Shown here piece after piece: positions 42,349 through 52,126 of a stretch of 55,827 bases of DNA (positions within the stretch are counted from its first letter, which is position 1; every line of letters starts with the position of its first letter). The stretch covers positions 1-55,827 of the forward strand of contig NZ_JAIVKX010000027.1 in the NCBI RefSeq assembly GCF_020524285.1, given 5' to 3'. Below the pieces are notes generated by a model that was not told the origin of the DNA, did not search any database, and saw only the letters and a program-made list of their open reading frames with translations. The translations under genes were made by a program, and so were the position numbers. This stretch comes from Alloyangia pacifica. Its GTDB lineage: Bacteria > Pseudomonadota > Alphaproteobacteria > Rhodobacterales > Rhodobacteraceae.

Positions 42349-44022
42349 ATGACTGATACCCCAATCTCCCGCCGCGACTTCAATGTCGGCGCAACCGCCA
42401 CCGTCGCCGCCGCCAGCCTGGCCGGAAGGGCCATGGCTCAGGCCTCGGCCCCCTTCGATCTGGTCATCCTGAACGGCCGGGTCATGGACCCCGAAACCGG
42501 GTTCGACGAGGTCGCGAACGTGGGCGTGAAGGACGGGCGGATCACCGCCATCACCGCTGACGCGCTCGAGGGCACCCGCCAGATCGACGCCACCGGTCAC
42601 GTGGTCGCCCCGGGCTTCATCGACACCCATTTCCACTGGGTCCGACCCATGGGCCACAAGCTGGCGCTGCGCGATGGCCGCACCACGGTGATGGACCTCG
42701 AGATGGGCACGCTGGGTACGCTGGTGGGCGACTGGTACGCCATGCGGGAGGGGACCACCCAGATCAACTATGGCTGTTCCTCCTCGCATGAGATGGCCCG
42801 CGCCTTCGTTCTGGACGGGATCACCACCATCGACTGCCCCGAGGCACTGAACCACCGCGGGTCGGAAAAGACCGGCTGGGCCCTGACCCGACCGGACATC
42901 GATCAGGGCAACGAAATCCTGCGCGTCATCGACGAAGGACTGGCGGCCGGTGCGATCGCGATGGGCTCGACTCTCGGCTACATGCGCGATGGCGCCAGTG
43001 CGCGCGAGGTGTTCGAACTGCAGAAGACCGCCGGGAACTATGGCCGCCCCTCCGCCTTCCACTTCCGCTACACGCCGGGCACCGACACGACGGAGTCGAA
43101 CGGCATTCAGGAAATGCTCGCGAATGCCGCCGCGCTCGGCGCACCCGCCATCGCCTGCCACTTCAACAACCCCGGCTACAACCTCGTGCACGAGCTCCTG
43201 ACCCGGATGCGCGGGCAGGGGATGAACGTCTGGGGCGAGCTCTACCCTTATGCCGCGGGCTCGACGGCGCTGAACGCTGTCTTCCTGGAGCCAGAGGTCT
43301 GGGTCGACCAGCTTGGCTACCGCTACGAGGACACGATCCAGGACGTGCTGACCGGGGAGTGGTACACCGCGGAAAGCCGTGCCGAGATGGTCGCGAAGGA
43401 GCCCGCCCGTCTTGTCCTTGTCTACAAGATGCCCCCGGAGGCCATCGTCGATTGGCTGAAGATGCCGGGTGTGGCGATCGCCTCGGACACCGTGCCGATC
43501 CTCGGGGATATTCCCTGGGACACGCCCTACGAGGACCTGCCCAACAGCCACCCGCGCGGCGCCGGCAGCTTTGCCAAGGCCCTGCGGCTTGGTCGCGAGA
43601 ACGGCATCTCGCTGATGCAATCGGTGGCCCAGACCAGCTGGAACTCGGCCCGCCCGTTCAGCGAGATGGGGCTCAAGTCGATGCAGGAACGCGGCCGGAT
43701 GCAGGAAGGCATGATCGCCGACATCACGGTCTTCAATCCCGAGACGGTCACCGACAACGCGACTTATGAGCAGGGCACGCTACCCTCGACCGGGATCCCC
43801 TATGTCATCGTGAACGGCACGGTGGTGGTGGACGATTCCGAGGTGCTGAAGGACGTAAACCCGGGCCAGCCGATCCGGTTCGAGCCGCAGGAGAGCAAGC
43901 TGGAGCCGCTCGAGGTCAGCACCTGGACGCAGACCTTCTACGAAGTACCGCAGGATTTCGGCGGCGGCGTGCCCGGCACCCAGCCGCAGTACGATCACCG
44001 CATCATCAATTGCTGCGACTGA
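42349..44022 (+). CDS. Exported N-acyl-D-amino-acid deacylase-like amidohydrolase
   Basis: This 557-residue protein starts with a Tat signal (SRRDFNVGATATVAAASLAG, residues 7-26, ending AMAQ). The amidohydrolase HxH reads H94 and H96 (FIDTHFHW). Length and architecture fit the D-aminoacylase group, with a barrel, a split beta sandwich and the C-terminal RGRMQEGMIADITVFNP block. Members release the acyl group from N-acyl-D-amino acids or cleave D-peptides. Specificity cannot be assigned. The gene lies in the same orientation as its neighbours with a 193-base leader. Confidence 0.88.
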   Translation: MTDTPISRRDFNVGATATVAAASLAGRAMAQASAPFDLVILNGRVMDPETGFDEVANVGVKDGRITAITADALEGTRQIDATGHVVAPGFIDTHFHWVRPMGHKLALRDGRTTVMDLEMGTLGTLVGDWYAMREGTTQINYGCSSSHEMARAFVLDGITTIDCPEALNHRGSEKTGWALTRPDIDQGNEILRVIDEGLAAGAIAMGSTLGYMRDGASAREVFELQKTAGNYGRPSAFHFRYTPGTDTTESNGIQEMLANAAALGAPAIACHFNNPGYNLVHELLTRMRGQGMNVWGELYPYAAGSTALNAVFLEPEVWVDQLGYRYEDTIQDVLTGEWYTAESRAEMVAKEPARLVLVYKMPPEAIVDWLKMPGVAIASDTVPILGDIPWDTPYEDLPNSHPRGAGSFAKALRLGRENGISLMQSVAQTSWNSARPFSEMGLKSMQERGRMQEGMIADITVFNPETVTDNATYEQGTLPSTGIPYVIVNGTVVVDDSEVLKDVNPGQPIRFEPQESKLEPLEVSTWTQTFYEVPQDFGGGVPGTQPQYDHRIINCCD

Positions 44023-44201
44023 CAAACTGACCGAAAGCGGGCGGTTCCGGTTGACCGGTGCCGCCTCATCTACCGCAATGGGTGAGCGCGCCTCGAGATG
44101 GCGATCGCACGCAGGTGCTCCCCGGACTGCCAGCACGGCACCCCGGTCAGGGCAGTCTCTCAGAAGCATCCTTCGGATGCACCGGCCAAGGAAACCGACT
44201 T

Positions 44202-45566
44202 ATGCAGATGATCAAGTTGCCCCTTACCTCCGCACTTGTCCTCGGAGCGCTGGCGCTGCCCGCGCTTGCGCAGGACAATCCGCTGCAGAAATACCTCGAA
44301 GTGCCGGGGGCCATGACGACGCTGCCTGTCGAAGCCGCAAAAGAGCCCTGGTCCCTGCAGTTCTCGCGCGATGCCCGGGCGGCCTTCGAGAACTTCCACT
44401 ACCAGATGGGCGGCGACCACGCCCTTTACTACAATCAGAACCTCAGCGAGATGCTCCCCACGGCCTATTCCTCGCCGCATCCCGAGTACATCCCGCTGGA
44501 ACGCGCCATCGACGACAGCATCGGCGAGAGCGTGCGCTGGACGACCTCCGAGGGAGAGATGCCGCTGTCGGAGTACATCGTGCATCCCAACCACCGGCTG
44601 CAGGGCATGATGATGATCCACTAGGGAAAGGTCGTCTACGAGCAGTATCCGGGCATGAACCAGATGGATCGCCACGCCTGGATGTCGCCGGGCAAGGCGA
44701 CTGTCGGGCTGATCCTCGCGCTGCTCGAGGAGGAGGGGAAACTCGACATGTCGAAGGACGTGGTCGACTACGTCCCGGAACTGGCGGGCTCGAACTGGGA
44801 CGGCATCTCCGTCCTCGACGCCGCCAACATGGAGACAGGGCTGGCGCTCGAGGAAACCCTCGACGCGATCATCGACCCTGCCTCCATCATCGTGCGCTTC
44901 TTCTCGGCCGAGTTTGGGTCGCCGAACCCGCTGACCGGGGAGATGGAGAACTGGCTCGACATCCTGAAGACCGCCGAGAAGATCGAGGGCGAAGAGCCGG
45001 GCGAGGTCTTCCGCTACTCCTCGGCGGTGACGCAGGTCAGCGTGTTGCTGGCCGAGAACCTCGACGACAAGACTTGGGCCGACCTGTTTCAGGAACGGGT
45101 CTGGGGCAAGGTCGGCGCGCGCGAAGACATCATGTTCCACCTGATGCCGGATGGCACCGCCGTGACGCATGGGCTGATCTCCACCACGCTGGAGGACTTC
45201 GCCCGCTTCGGCCTGATCTTCACCCCCAGCTGGGCCGCCACCGCGCATGAGGACATCGTCTCCGACGCAGTGCTCGAGCGGATGCAGAACGCCGGCAACC
45301 CCGAAGCCTTTCGGCGTGGGTCGAAGTTCGCAGGGCTGACCGACGAATTCGGCGAAGAGCCGAAGGCGAATTCCATGCAATGGGATGCAGTCTTCGAGGA
45401 CGGCGCGCTCTACAAGCACGGCAATGTGGGGCAGGGGCTCTACGTCGATCCGGCCCGGGACTTCGTGGGCGTCTACTTCTCGACCAACGGCTACATCCCG
45501 CCCTACGGCGAAGACCGGGCCCAGGGCTTCCTACGGCAGGCCGCGAAGTATCTGAGCGGAGAGTAG
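44202..45566 (+). pseudogene. Exported serine hydrolase of beta-lactamase fold, interrupted by one amber codon
   Basis: The 454-codon frame is a paralogue of the hydrolase at 38060. It has a Sec signal (ending ALAQ near residue 24), an SxxK at S162-P-G-K165, and a C-terminal GNVGQGLYV strand. Codon 141 is TAG (44622-44624), at a variable position just before the GKVVYEQY strand where the paralogue has an Asp. The frame is otherwise intact with no drift on either side. The simplest reading is a recent CAG-to-TAG type nonsense mutation; suppression or a sequencing error is possible. ATG at 44202 is preceded by AAGGAAA. Confidence 0.85.
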
Positions 45567-45629
45567 CACTGGCGCAATGGGCACCGGGGGCTGAAGGCGG
45601 CCGGACCTGCGAAAACGGAGAGATATGTC

Positions 45630-46526
45630 GTGACCTTCACAAGAGAGACGCCAAGATCGATACCGGACAGGTTCCAGAAGGGGACGTCGCGCATTGGTTT
45701 GGCCAGCGCCGCCGCGCTTTTCGGCTTGCTGCTGGGGCTGTCGCAGACACCGGCAGCGGCGCAGGACGGGGCCTATGAGGTGGTCCAATTCGAAGGCACC
45801 GTCGTCCCCGCGCGCGAGGCCGACATCACGCCGATCGTCAGCGGGTGGCTTCGTCACATCGCCTTCGCGCCGGGGCAGATCGTTGATGAGGGTGACGTCC
45901 TCTTTGAGTTCGCCATGCCCCCCGCGCAATACCGTCTCGACCTGGCACAGGCGCAGCAAGATGCGGCGCAGGCGCAATTGCAGGAGGCCATCGCGGAGGT
46001 GAAGCGGGCTGAACTCCTCAAGGACCGGGATGTCGTCTCGGAGGTTGAGCTGGAGAAGAGCATCGCGCTGCGAGATATCGCCGCCGCGAACCTTGCCGCG
46101 GCCGAGGCCAACGTCGGGCTGGCCGGGCTCGGGGTCATGCAGATGACCCAGAAGGCCCCCTTCGCCGGCATGATGAGCGCGCCGATGGTCCGTGAGAACG
46201 GCTGGCAGGACGTCGGTGACGGCGACATTACCATGGCCATCATCACCCAGCTGGACCCGATCCAGGTCGTGGGCGAGGTGCCCTACGATGTCTATGCCGC
46301 ACGGCAGAAGATGTTCGGCTCGGATCAGGATCTGATCGACGGCATCGCCTTGTCGCTGATCCTGCCCGGAGGAGAGGTGTACCCCCACGAGGGCAGGCTC
46401 GTCTCCGGAGGGTACAAGTTCGAGGCGGAGAGCCAGAAGATGACCGTCTGGGTGGAATTTCCCAACCCGGATTTGCTTCTGCGCCCGGGGCTCAAGGTGG
46501 CCATCCAGTCGAGGGTCAAGCCATGA
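45630..46526 (+). CDS. Orphan periplasmic adaptor (HlyD/RND membrane-fusion) protein
   Basis: This 298-residue protein has a signal region ending PAAAQ (about residue 45), a lipoyl-like beta segment (GTVVPAREADITPIVSGWL), a helical hairpin at about residues 95-165 rich in Ala/Gln/Glu, and a beta-barrel domain (DPIQVVGEVPYDVY). GTG at 45630 follows GGAGAG. Adaptors normally link an inner-membrane RND, MFS or ABC pump to an outer-membrane channel, but no pump gene is present; only a barrel protein lies nearby at 51182. It may serve a pump encoded elsewhere or act as a tether. Confidence 0.85.
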   Translation: MTFTRETPRSIPDRFQKGTSRIGLASAAALFGLLLGLSQTPAAAQDGAYEVVQFEGTVVPAREADITPIVSGWLRHIAFAPGQIVDEGDVLFEFAMPPAQYRLDLAQAQQDAAQAQLQEAIAEVKRAELLKDRDVVSEVELEKSIALRDIAAANLAAAEANVGLAGLGVMQMTQKAPFAGMMSAPMVRENGWQDVGDGDITMAIITQLDPIQVVGEVPYDVYAARQKMFGSDQDLIDGIALSLILPGGEVYPHEGRLVSGGYKFEAESQKMTVWVEFPNPDLLLRPGLKVAIQSRVKP

Positions 46527-46570
46527 CGCGCCGGGGGCGGCCACATCAGTCAACACAGGGAGAGACTTCC

Positions 46571-47914
46571 ATGTTCAAGGATTTCCGGTTCGCGGCGGCT
46601 TTTGCCCTGCTTGCCTTCGCGGGGCCCGGTCTTGCCCAGGTCGGTGCCGAGCCCCCCCTCCTCATCACCGGCGCGCGGATCTTCGACGGGGTCGGTCCCG
46701 AGCTGGTCGAGGGGCAGGATGTGCTGGTGCAGGATGGCATGATCGCGGCTGTGGGGGCGGGTCTGTCCGCTCCGGAGGGCGCGGTGGTCATCGACGCGGG
46801 TGGCCGGGTGATGACGCCCGGCTTCATCGACGTGCATTACCATCTCAGCCTGTGCAACGTGCCGGTGGCCGACATGGCGGGGTCCAACGCGCCGGATCTT
46901 GATTACATCGGGATCAAGGCGGCGCAGGCTGCCGAAGAAGCGTTGATGCGCGGCTACACCAGCCTGCGCGACGTCGGGGGCGCATCCTGGGGCGCCAAGC
47001 TGGCCGCCGACCGGGACGAGATTGCCGGGCCCCGAGTGTGGCCGTCGCTGCGCGCAATTTCGCAGTTCGGGGGGCATGGTGATGCCAATCCGCGTTTCAT
47101 GGATCCGCGTGAATTCGGCGGGCCCGAAAACAACCTTGAACGGCTGGGCTACAGCCGCATCGTGAATGGCCGGGCCGAGGTTCTCACGGCCGTCCGCGAA
47201 CAGCTCAAGCGCGGGGCCAGCCAGATCAAGATGCATCTCGCGGGCGGCGTAGGGACCGAGTTCGACCCTATCGACGGCCGCCAGTTCACCGCCGACGAGA
47301 TCCGCGCGGCAGTCGAAGTCGCCGAAGGTTTCGGAACCTATGTTACGGCGCATGTCTACACCGTGGATGGGGTCAAGCAGGCGATCGAAAATGGCGTGAA
47401 GGCCATCGAGCACGGCAACCTCATCAATGAGGAGATCGCGCAGATGATGGCCGAGAACGACGTCTGGCTGAGCCCGCAGGTGGTGGTCTACCTCACCTTC
47501 TCACCGGACCTTGGCTCGGTCCGTCTCGAAAAGGGCCGAATGGTTTCCGAAGGGCTCGACACGATGTTCGAGCTTGCCAAGAAATACGATCTCAAGATTG
47601 CCTTTGGGACCGATGTGGTGGTGAACCCCGAAGCCTGCGCCGACCAGAACCGCGAATTCGTCGAGCGTACGAGATGGTTCACGCCAGCCGAGGTGCTGGC
47701 CCAGGCCACCTCGCTCTCTGGAGAGTTGTTGCAGCTTTCGGGCGATCGAAACCCGTATCCCGGAAAGATCGGTGTGATCGAGGCCGGGGCCCACGCCGAT
47801 CTGCTGCTCATCGATGGCAATCCGCTCGAGGATATCTCGATCCTCAGGGACTATGAGGGATCGCTGGATTTGATCATGAAAGCCGGTAAGATCTACAAGG
47901 ATGACATGGAGTGA
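46571..47914 (+). CDS. Exported metallo-amidohydrolase, copy 3
   Basis: This 447-residue protein has a Sec signal peptide (residues 1-23, ending GLAQ). The metal set is H89 and H91 (DVHYH), K220 (SQIKMHLAGG), H261, H281 (AIEHG) and D348 (FGTDV). ATG at 46571 follows GGGAGAG. It is the most divergent of the three island paralogues, especially around the barrel-end loops that shape substrate choice (for example HLSLCNVPVAD). It lies 44 bases after the adaptor gene. Confidence 0.9.
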   Translation: MFKDFRFAAAFALLAFAGPGLAQVGAEPPLLITGARIFDGVGPELVEGQDVLVQDGMIAAVGAGLSAPEGAVVIDAGGRVMTPGFIDVHYHLSLCNVPVADMAGSNAPDLDYIGIKAAQAAEEALMRGYTSLRDVGGASWGAKLAADRDEIAGPRVWPSLRAISQFGGHGDANPRFMDPREFGGPENNLERLGYSRIVNGRAEVLTAVREQLKRGASQIKMHLAGGVGTEFDPIDGRQFTADEIRAAVEVAEGFGTYVTAHVYTVDGVKQAIENGVKAIEHGNLINEEIAQMMAENDVWLSPQVVVYLTFSPDLGSVRLEKGRMVSEGLDTMFELAKKYDLKIAFGTDVVVNPEACADQNREFVERTRWFTPAEVLAQATSLSGELLQLSGDRNPYPGKIGVIEAGAHADLLLIDGNPLEDISILRDYEGSLDLIMKAGKIYKDDME

Positions 47915-47996
47915 GAGCATCTCTCCTGTTTGGGCGCGGGCCAGATTGGCCGGACACTGAACGGGCAGTGTCCGCAAGCGGGTGGAGGAAATTGCA

Positions 47997-48347
47997 ATGC
48001 TGAGCCTCTGGCTGACCATTCTGCGGCTCCTGAAGGCGATATTCCGGTCGTGGGAACTGCCGGAATTCCGCGCCGCCTTCGTCCTGTCTCTCGTCATTCT
48101 GATCTCCGGGACGGTGTTTTACCGAAGCGTGGAGGGATGGAGCTGGGTCGATGCGTTCTATTTCAGTGCGACGACGATCTCGACCGTCGGCCTTGGCGAC
48201 ATAACACCGGCCACGGATTTGGGTAAGGTTTTCACGGTCGTCTATATCTTCGTGGGCGTCGGCGTCTTCGTGACGCTCTTTTCCCAATTGGCGCGTGCGC
48301 TTCTGCAGAAGGGCGACGACGAAAATGGAGACAGGTTGCAGGACTGA
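47997..48347 (+). CDS. Two-helix potassium channel
   Basis: This 116-residue protein has two membrane helices (about residues 26-42 and 78-98) around a pore loop with the selectivity filter TVGLGD (63-68). ATG at 47997 was chosen because GGAGGAA lies 8 bases upstream; an earlier GTG would overlap that site. The protein should form a tetrameric K+ channel. Its position between an amidohydrolase and a transporter is unusual for metabolic clusters. Confidence 0.9.
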   Translation: MLSLWLTILRLLKAIFRSWELPEFRAAFVLSLVILISGTVFYRSVEGWSWVDAFYFSATTISTVGLGDITPATDLGKVFTVVYIFVGVGVFVTLFSQLARALLQKGDDENGDRLQD

Positions 48348-48427
48348 CCCCGGTCTCAATTCGGGGTGAACACTAACACGGACGGTGCCCGTCACTGACT
48401 GGCGGTAAGGCGTGCAGGAGCAGTGAT

Positions 48428-49483
48428 ATGAAGTCGGCACAGGTTATTGCCCCTGACTGGTTCAAGATCATCGTCGGTCTGCCGTTTGTCATCCTGCTGC
48501 TCTGGCTGGGGCAGGACCTCTTCAAGCTGCTTGCCGTCGCCTTCCTGATCTTCATTCTCGCGACGGCCTTCACCGACAGGCTTTCTCGGGTCTCCATTTT
48601 CGGGCACCGATTTTCCGGATGGCAATCCCATGCGCTTGCCCTTGCCATCTTCATCTCGGTCATCTGGGTGTTCGCCGCCATTTCCTCGACCGCGGCAGGC
48701 GAGATCGTGGAGGCCTTGCCGAGATACCAGGAGCGGCTGGGTGGCATCGCGGTGAAGCTCGAAAGCCTCTTGGGTCCGAGGCTCGTCGAGGCCGTCCATC
48801 AGGCGCTTGATGGCTTGCAGGTCGGCGATCTCGTGGTGTTTCTCGCAGGAGGTCTCGTCGGCAGCATCGCGCAGGTCTCGCTGCTTACAATCTACTTCGT
48901 GTTTCTCGTTCTTGAGCGGTCCGACTGGCAGAAGAAGGTCGCGATGCTGTCCTCGCCAGACCCGCATGGCGCGGACTTTGCCGTCATCGTCCGGCGGGCG
49001 GCGATCGGCATCAAGAACTTCATGTGGGTCAACGCGGTGACCAGCGCCATGAGCGGGGCCGTCGCCTACGTGGTCTTCCGTCTGATCGGTCTCGATTTCG
49101 CGTCGTTTCTCGCGATCATGATCTTCTTCGTGGGGTTCATCCCGAACATCGGGGCGTTCATCGGCATCCTGCTGCCGTCGTTTGTGGCGCTGGCGCAATT
49201 CGACAGCCTGTGGCCGCTGGTGGCGGTGATCGTCATCTACGGCGGCGCCGATCAGGTGATCAGCAACGTGATAACGCCCATGATGCAGGGCAAGTCGCTG
49301 AACATGAGCATCTTCATGATCACGGTGTCGCTGGTGTTCTGGTCCCTGCTCTGGGGCGGGCTCGGAGCGTTTCTGGCCGTGCCGCTCACCGTCATCGTCA
49401 TGGTGGTCGCCTCCGAGGTGCCCAGCCTGCGCTGGCTGGCCGTGCTGCTCTCGAAGGATGGTCAGATCGACTATCTCGAATAG
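48428..49483 (+). CDS. AI-2E family transporter (TqsA/PerM-like)
   Basis: This 351-residue inner-membrane protein has about seven helices. The family block GFIPNIGAFIGILLP lies near residue 240, with the conserved NVITPMMQGKSLNMS segment after it. Members include the autoinducer-2 exporter TqsA and Na+/H+ antiporters, so substrate is open. It is in the same direction as the channel gene, 80 bases away, and converges on the cardiolipin synthase gene. Confidence 0.92.
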   Translation: MKSAQVIAPDWFKIIVGLPFVILLLWLGQDLFKLLAVAFLIFILATAFTDRLSRVSIFGHRFSGWQSHALALAIFISVIWVFAAISSTAAGEIVEALPRYQERLGGIAVKLESLLGPRLVEAVHQALDGLQVGDLVVFLAGGLVGSIAQVSLLTIYFVFLVLERSDWQKKVAMLSSPDPHGADFAVIVRRAAIGIKNFMWVNAVTSAMSGAVAYVVFRLIGLDFASFLAIMIFFVGFIPNIGAFIGILLPSFVALAQFDSLWPLVAVIVIYGGADQVISNVITPMMQGKSLNMSIFMITVSLVFWSLLWGGLGAFLAVPLTVIVMVVASEVPSLRWLAVLLSKDGQIDYLE

Positions 49484-49534
49484 GGTTTGGACGTTCCCCG
49501 GTGTTGGCGGCTCCCGACATCGGGCCCGCTGCCC

Positions 49535-50956
49535 TCAGAGGATCGGTCCGATCATCGCCACCGCGTTCTGCCAGAGGCGCCGCGGCAGGGACCAGGAGGC
49601 CACCTCTTCGGGCGTGACCACGCGGGTCTCTGCCATGTAGCTGTCCTGTCTCTGGCGGATATCCCTGCAGGTCTGCCTGTCCACCAGAAGGATGTTGTTC
49701 TCGTAGTTCAGGTCGAAGCTGCGCCGATCCATGTTGGCCGAGCCGATCAGGGCGATCTCGCCATCCACTACGAGCGTCTTGCTGTGCAGCAGTCCCGGCA
49801 GATACTCCCGGATCTCGACGCCCGATGCGAGCAGGCCCGCATAGTAGCTGCGGCTGGTCGCGCCGACGAAGAGGGAGTCGTTGCGGGCCGGGAAGACCAC
49901 CGTCACCTTCACGCCCCGATAGGCCGCGGCGCAGAGCGCAGACTGTATCCCCTCGGTGGGGACGTAGTAGGGCGTCGTCACCACCAGTTCCTCTCGGGCG
50001 GCATAGATCAGGCTGGTGAACATCTCCGGCATCGCCGAGGCCCGAACGCTCGGACCTGTTGCGACCACCTGCGCGGGCCAGCCGTTCGGGATAGGTGCCA
50101 TCTCGGTGGCGACAACACCCGACAAGTCTTCGTCGACGGCCTCCATCCAGTCGGCGGCAAAGACCCTCTGCGCCTGCTGCACGACAGGGCCCTCGATGCG
50201 CAGCATGATATCGACCCAAGGGGCATATTTCGCCTTCTGCACGAAGGCCGGATCGGCGCAGTTCTGGCTGCCGCAGTAGGTCACCCGTCCATCTATGACG
50301 ACGATCTTGCGGTGGTTCCTGAGATCGATCCGGCCGTCGAAAATCCGCAGCAGCGGGTTGCCGACGCGATAGGCCGAGGCCAGATGCACGCCGGCGCTCT
50401 TCATCTCGGTCCACAGCGCCGACCGGATCAGGCGGCGCGATCCGATGTCGTCGGCCATCGCCCGGCACACCACCCCGCGCCGCGCGGCGCGCATGAGCGC
50501 CTCCGCGACCTTGCGCCCGTTGCTGTCCGCGACCCAGATGTAGAACATCAGATGCACGTGGTCGGTCGCGGCATCAATGTCGGCGACGATCGCGTCCACC
50601 GTCGCATCACTGTCGGCCATGAGCTCGGCACTGTTCCCCGGGCAGGGCTCGAAGCCGCTGATCGAGGCGCCCACCCGGAACAGGGCATCAATCCGCGGCG
50701 ACGCACCAGCGCCAGCCGCTACTGCGGGGAATCGTGCGGCATCCGGGAGCAGCTCCTCGATCCGCCGGAGCCGTTCGATGCGCCGCCTGCCGATGCTCGT
50801 CTCGCCGAAAAGCAGATAGGCCAGAACACCAGCGACGGGGACCGCCAGTGTGGTCAGCACCCATGCGGCCCTCGCCGCGGGATCCCGATGGGGGCGCAGC
50901 AGGATGCGGATCACGCAGGCCAACACGATCGCATAGTGAAGCAGGATCCAGATCAT
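49535..50956 (-). CDS. Cardiolipin synthase (phospholipase D family)
   Basis: This 473-residue protein has two N-terminal membrane segments (ILLHYAIVLACVIRILL and VLTTLAVPVAGVLAYLLF) and two HKD motifs. The first has H215, K217 and D222 (NHRKIVVID); the second has H391, K393 and D398 (LHSKTLVVD), followed by GSANMDRRSF. It makes cardiolipin from phosphatidylglycerol at the inner membrane. It is the only minus-strand gene inside the hydrolase island apart from the integrase at its edge. Such accessory copies are often associated with osmotic stress, which would fit the adjoining K+ channel. Confidence 0.93.
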   Translation of the reverse strand: MIWILLHYAIVLACVIRILLRPHRDPAARAAWVLTTLAVPVAGVLAYLLFGETSIGRRRIERLRRIEELLPDAARFPAVAAGAGASPRIDALFRVGASISGFEPCPGNSAELMADSDATVDAIVADIDAATDHVHLMFYIWVADSNGRKVAEALMRAARRGVVCRAMADDIGSRRLIRSALWTEMKSAGVHLASAYRVGNPLLRIFDGRIDLRNHRKIVVIDGRVTYCGSQNCADPAFVQKAKYAPWVDIMLRIEGPVVQQAQRVFAADWMEAVDEDLSGVVATEMAPIPNGWPAQVVATGPSVRASAMPEMFTSLIYAAREELVVTTPYYVPTEGIQSALCAAAYRGVKVTVVFPARNDSLFVGATSRSYYAGLLASGVEIREYLPGLLHSKTLVVDGEIALIGSANMDRRSFDLNYENNILLVDRQTCRDIRQRQDSYMAETRVVTPEEVASWSLPRRLWQNAVAMIGPIL

Positions 50957-51181
50957 CGGCGGCCCCTCGGCTACGGCTTTGGCCCCGAAGTGTAGCGGCA
51001 GGGCCTACGATGACGCCATCGTGGTTCTTGGCTCGTGGCTGAAAAGGATGCCTGCCGAAACTTGGCAAGATCTGCATATCGAAATCCGCCTGGATCGCGG
51101 AACCCGCGGTGTAGGCTGCTTGTAGGCGAGGCGCGCGGGGACGCGACGTGCTCACCGGAACGTCTGCGAGGAGATCACCCA

Positions 51182-52021
51182 ATGACCCCAGAAGACATTC
51201 AGCCACTGGGCATTCCTGCCAAGGCACGCGCGATCAGCATGACGGCGATTGCGTTGACCGCCACTCCTCTATGCACTGTGCCGCAAGCACATGCGCAAGA
51301 CGGTGGCTATCTCGATCAGGTTCAGCGCGAATTTGAAGAGATCAACAACGGCACCAACCCGACGCTGCTCACAACGCAGGCCGGCATCCAGTACCAGTTC
51401 AGCCAGATCACGGATGACCTGGACGCCGGTCTGTGGGAAGCCTTCTACACCCAGCCTTTCGGCGATGGTTCGAAGGCGTTCCGCTTCACGCTTCCCTATT
51501 CGAACAGCCCGCTCGACTCGGCCTACGACTTCGGCGACTTCAGCGTGACCTATATCGACGTGTTCCACCTGACCGAGAAGACCGGCGCGGCTTTCACGGC
51601 TGAATTCTTTCTCGACACCGCCTCGCGGGAGGATACCGGCTACGGGCAATATGCCATGGAGACGTCACTCTTCTACGCCTGGTTCCTCGACAATGGCGCG
51701 ATCTTCGCGCCCGCCTGGGTTCAGACCTTTGGCCTGGAGGGTGGGAACGATGCCGGTGCGGAGCTGAATACCACCACGGTCGATTTCTATTACGTGCCGA
51801 AGCTCCCCAACCCAAAATTCTATCTGACCTTCGATCCGGCCGTGATCCACGATTGGGAAGCGGATCGAACCTTTGGAAGCTTGCAGGTTACGGCCGGCAT
51901 GCTGACCGGGCGGGCGTTCGGCGGTGACAGTCAGATTTTCATCAAGCCCGGGGTGCTTTTCGGAGCCGACGCTCCCGCCGACTGGTCGGTTCAGGTCGGC
52001 TTCAAGGTTCTGAATTTCTGA
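51182..52021 (+). CDS. Outer-membrane beta-barrel protein of unknown function
   Basis: This 279-residue protein has a signal peptide ending AHAQD (about residue 39). The mature part alternates polar and hydrophobic residues in short strands (KAFRFTLPYSN, FSVTYIDVFHL, AAFTAEFFLDT) and ends in Phe, the usual signature of an outer-membrane barrel. ATG at 51182 follows GAGGAGAT; a later ATG 19 codons downstream is possible. It resembles the broad MetA-pathway or phenol-degradation transporter-like group. It may be a channel for island substrates or products. Confidence 0.75.
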   Translation: MTPEDIQPLGIPAKARAISMTAIALTATPLCTVPQAHAQDGGYLDQVQREFEEINNGTNPTLLTTQAGIQYQFSQITDDLDAGLWEAFYTQPFGDGSKAFRFTLPYSNSPLDSAYDFGDFSVTYIDVFHLTEKTGAAFTAEFFLDTASREDTGYGQYAMETSLFYAWFLDNGAIFAPAWVQTFGLEGGNDAGAELNTTTVDFYYVPKLPNPKFYLTFDPAVIHDWEADRTFGSLQVTAGMLTGRAFGGDSQIFIKPGVLFGADAPADWSVQVGFKVLNF

Positions 52022-52126
52022 AGAGAGGGTCTATAGTTCCAATCGGCTCGAGTCCGCGGGGCGTCGAGCGCAACGATTGTGTCCCATGTGTTTTGTGTCC
52101 GCGTCACTTCCGTGAGGAACATTGAA

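Noticed and set aside
44622..44624. TAG as a pyrrolysine codon
   Set aside because: No pyrrolysine genes are present, the position is not catalytic in this family, and a nonsense mutation is simpler.
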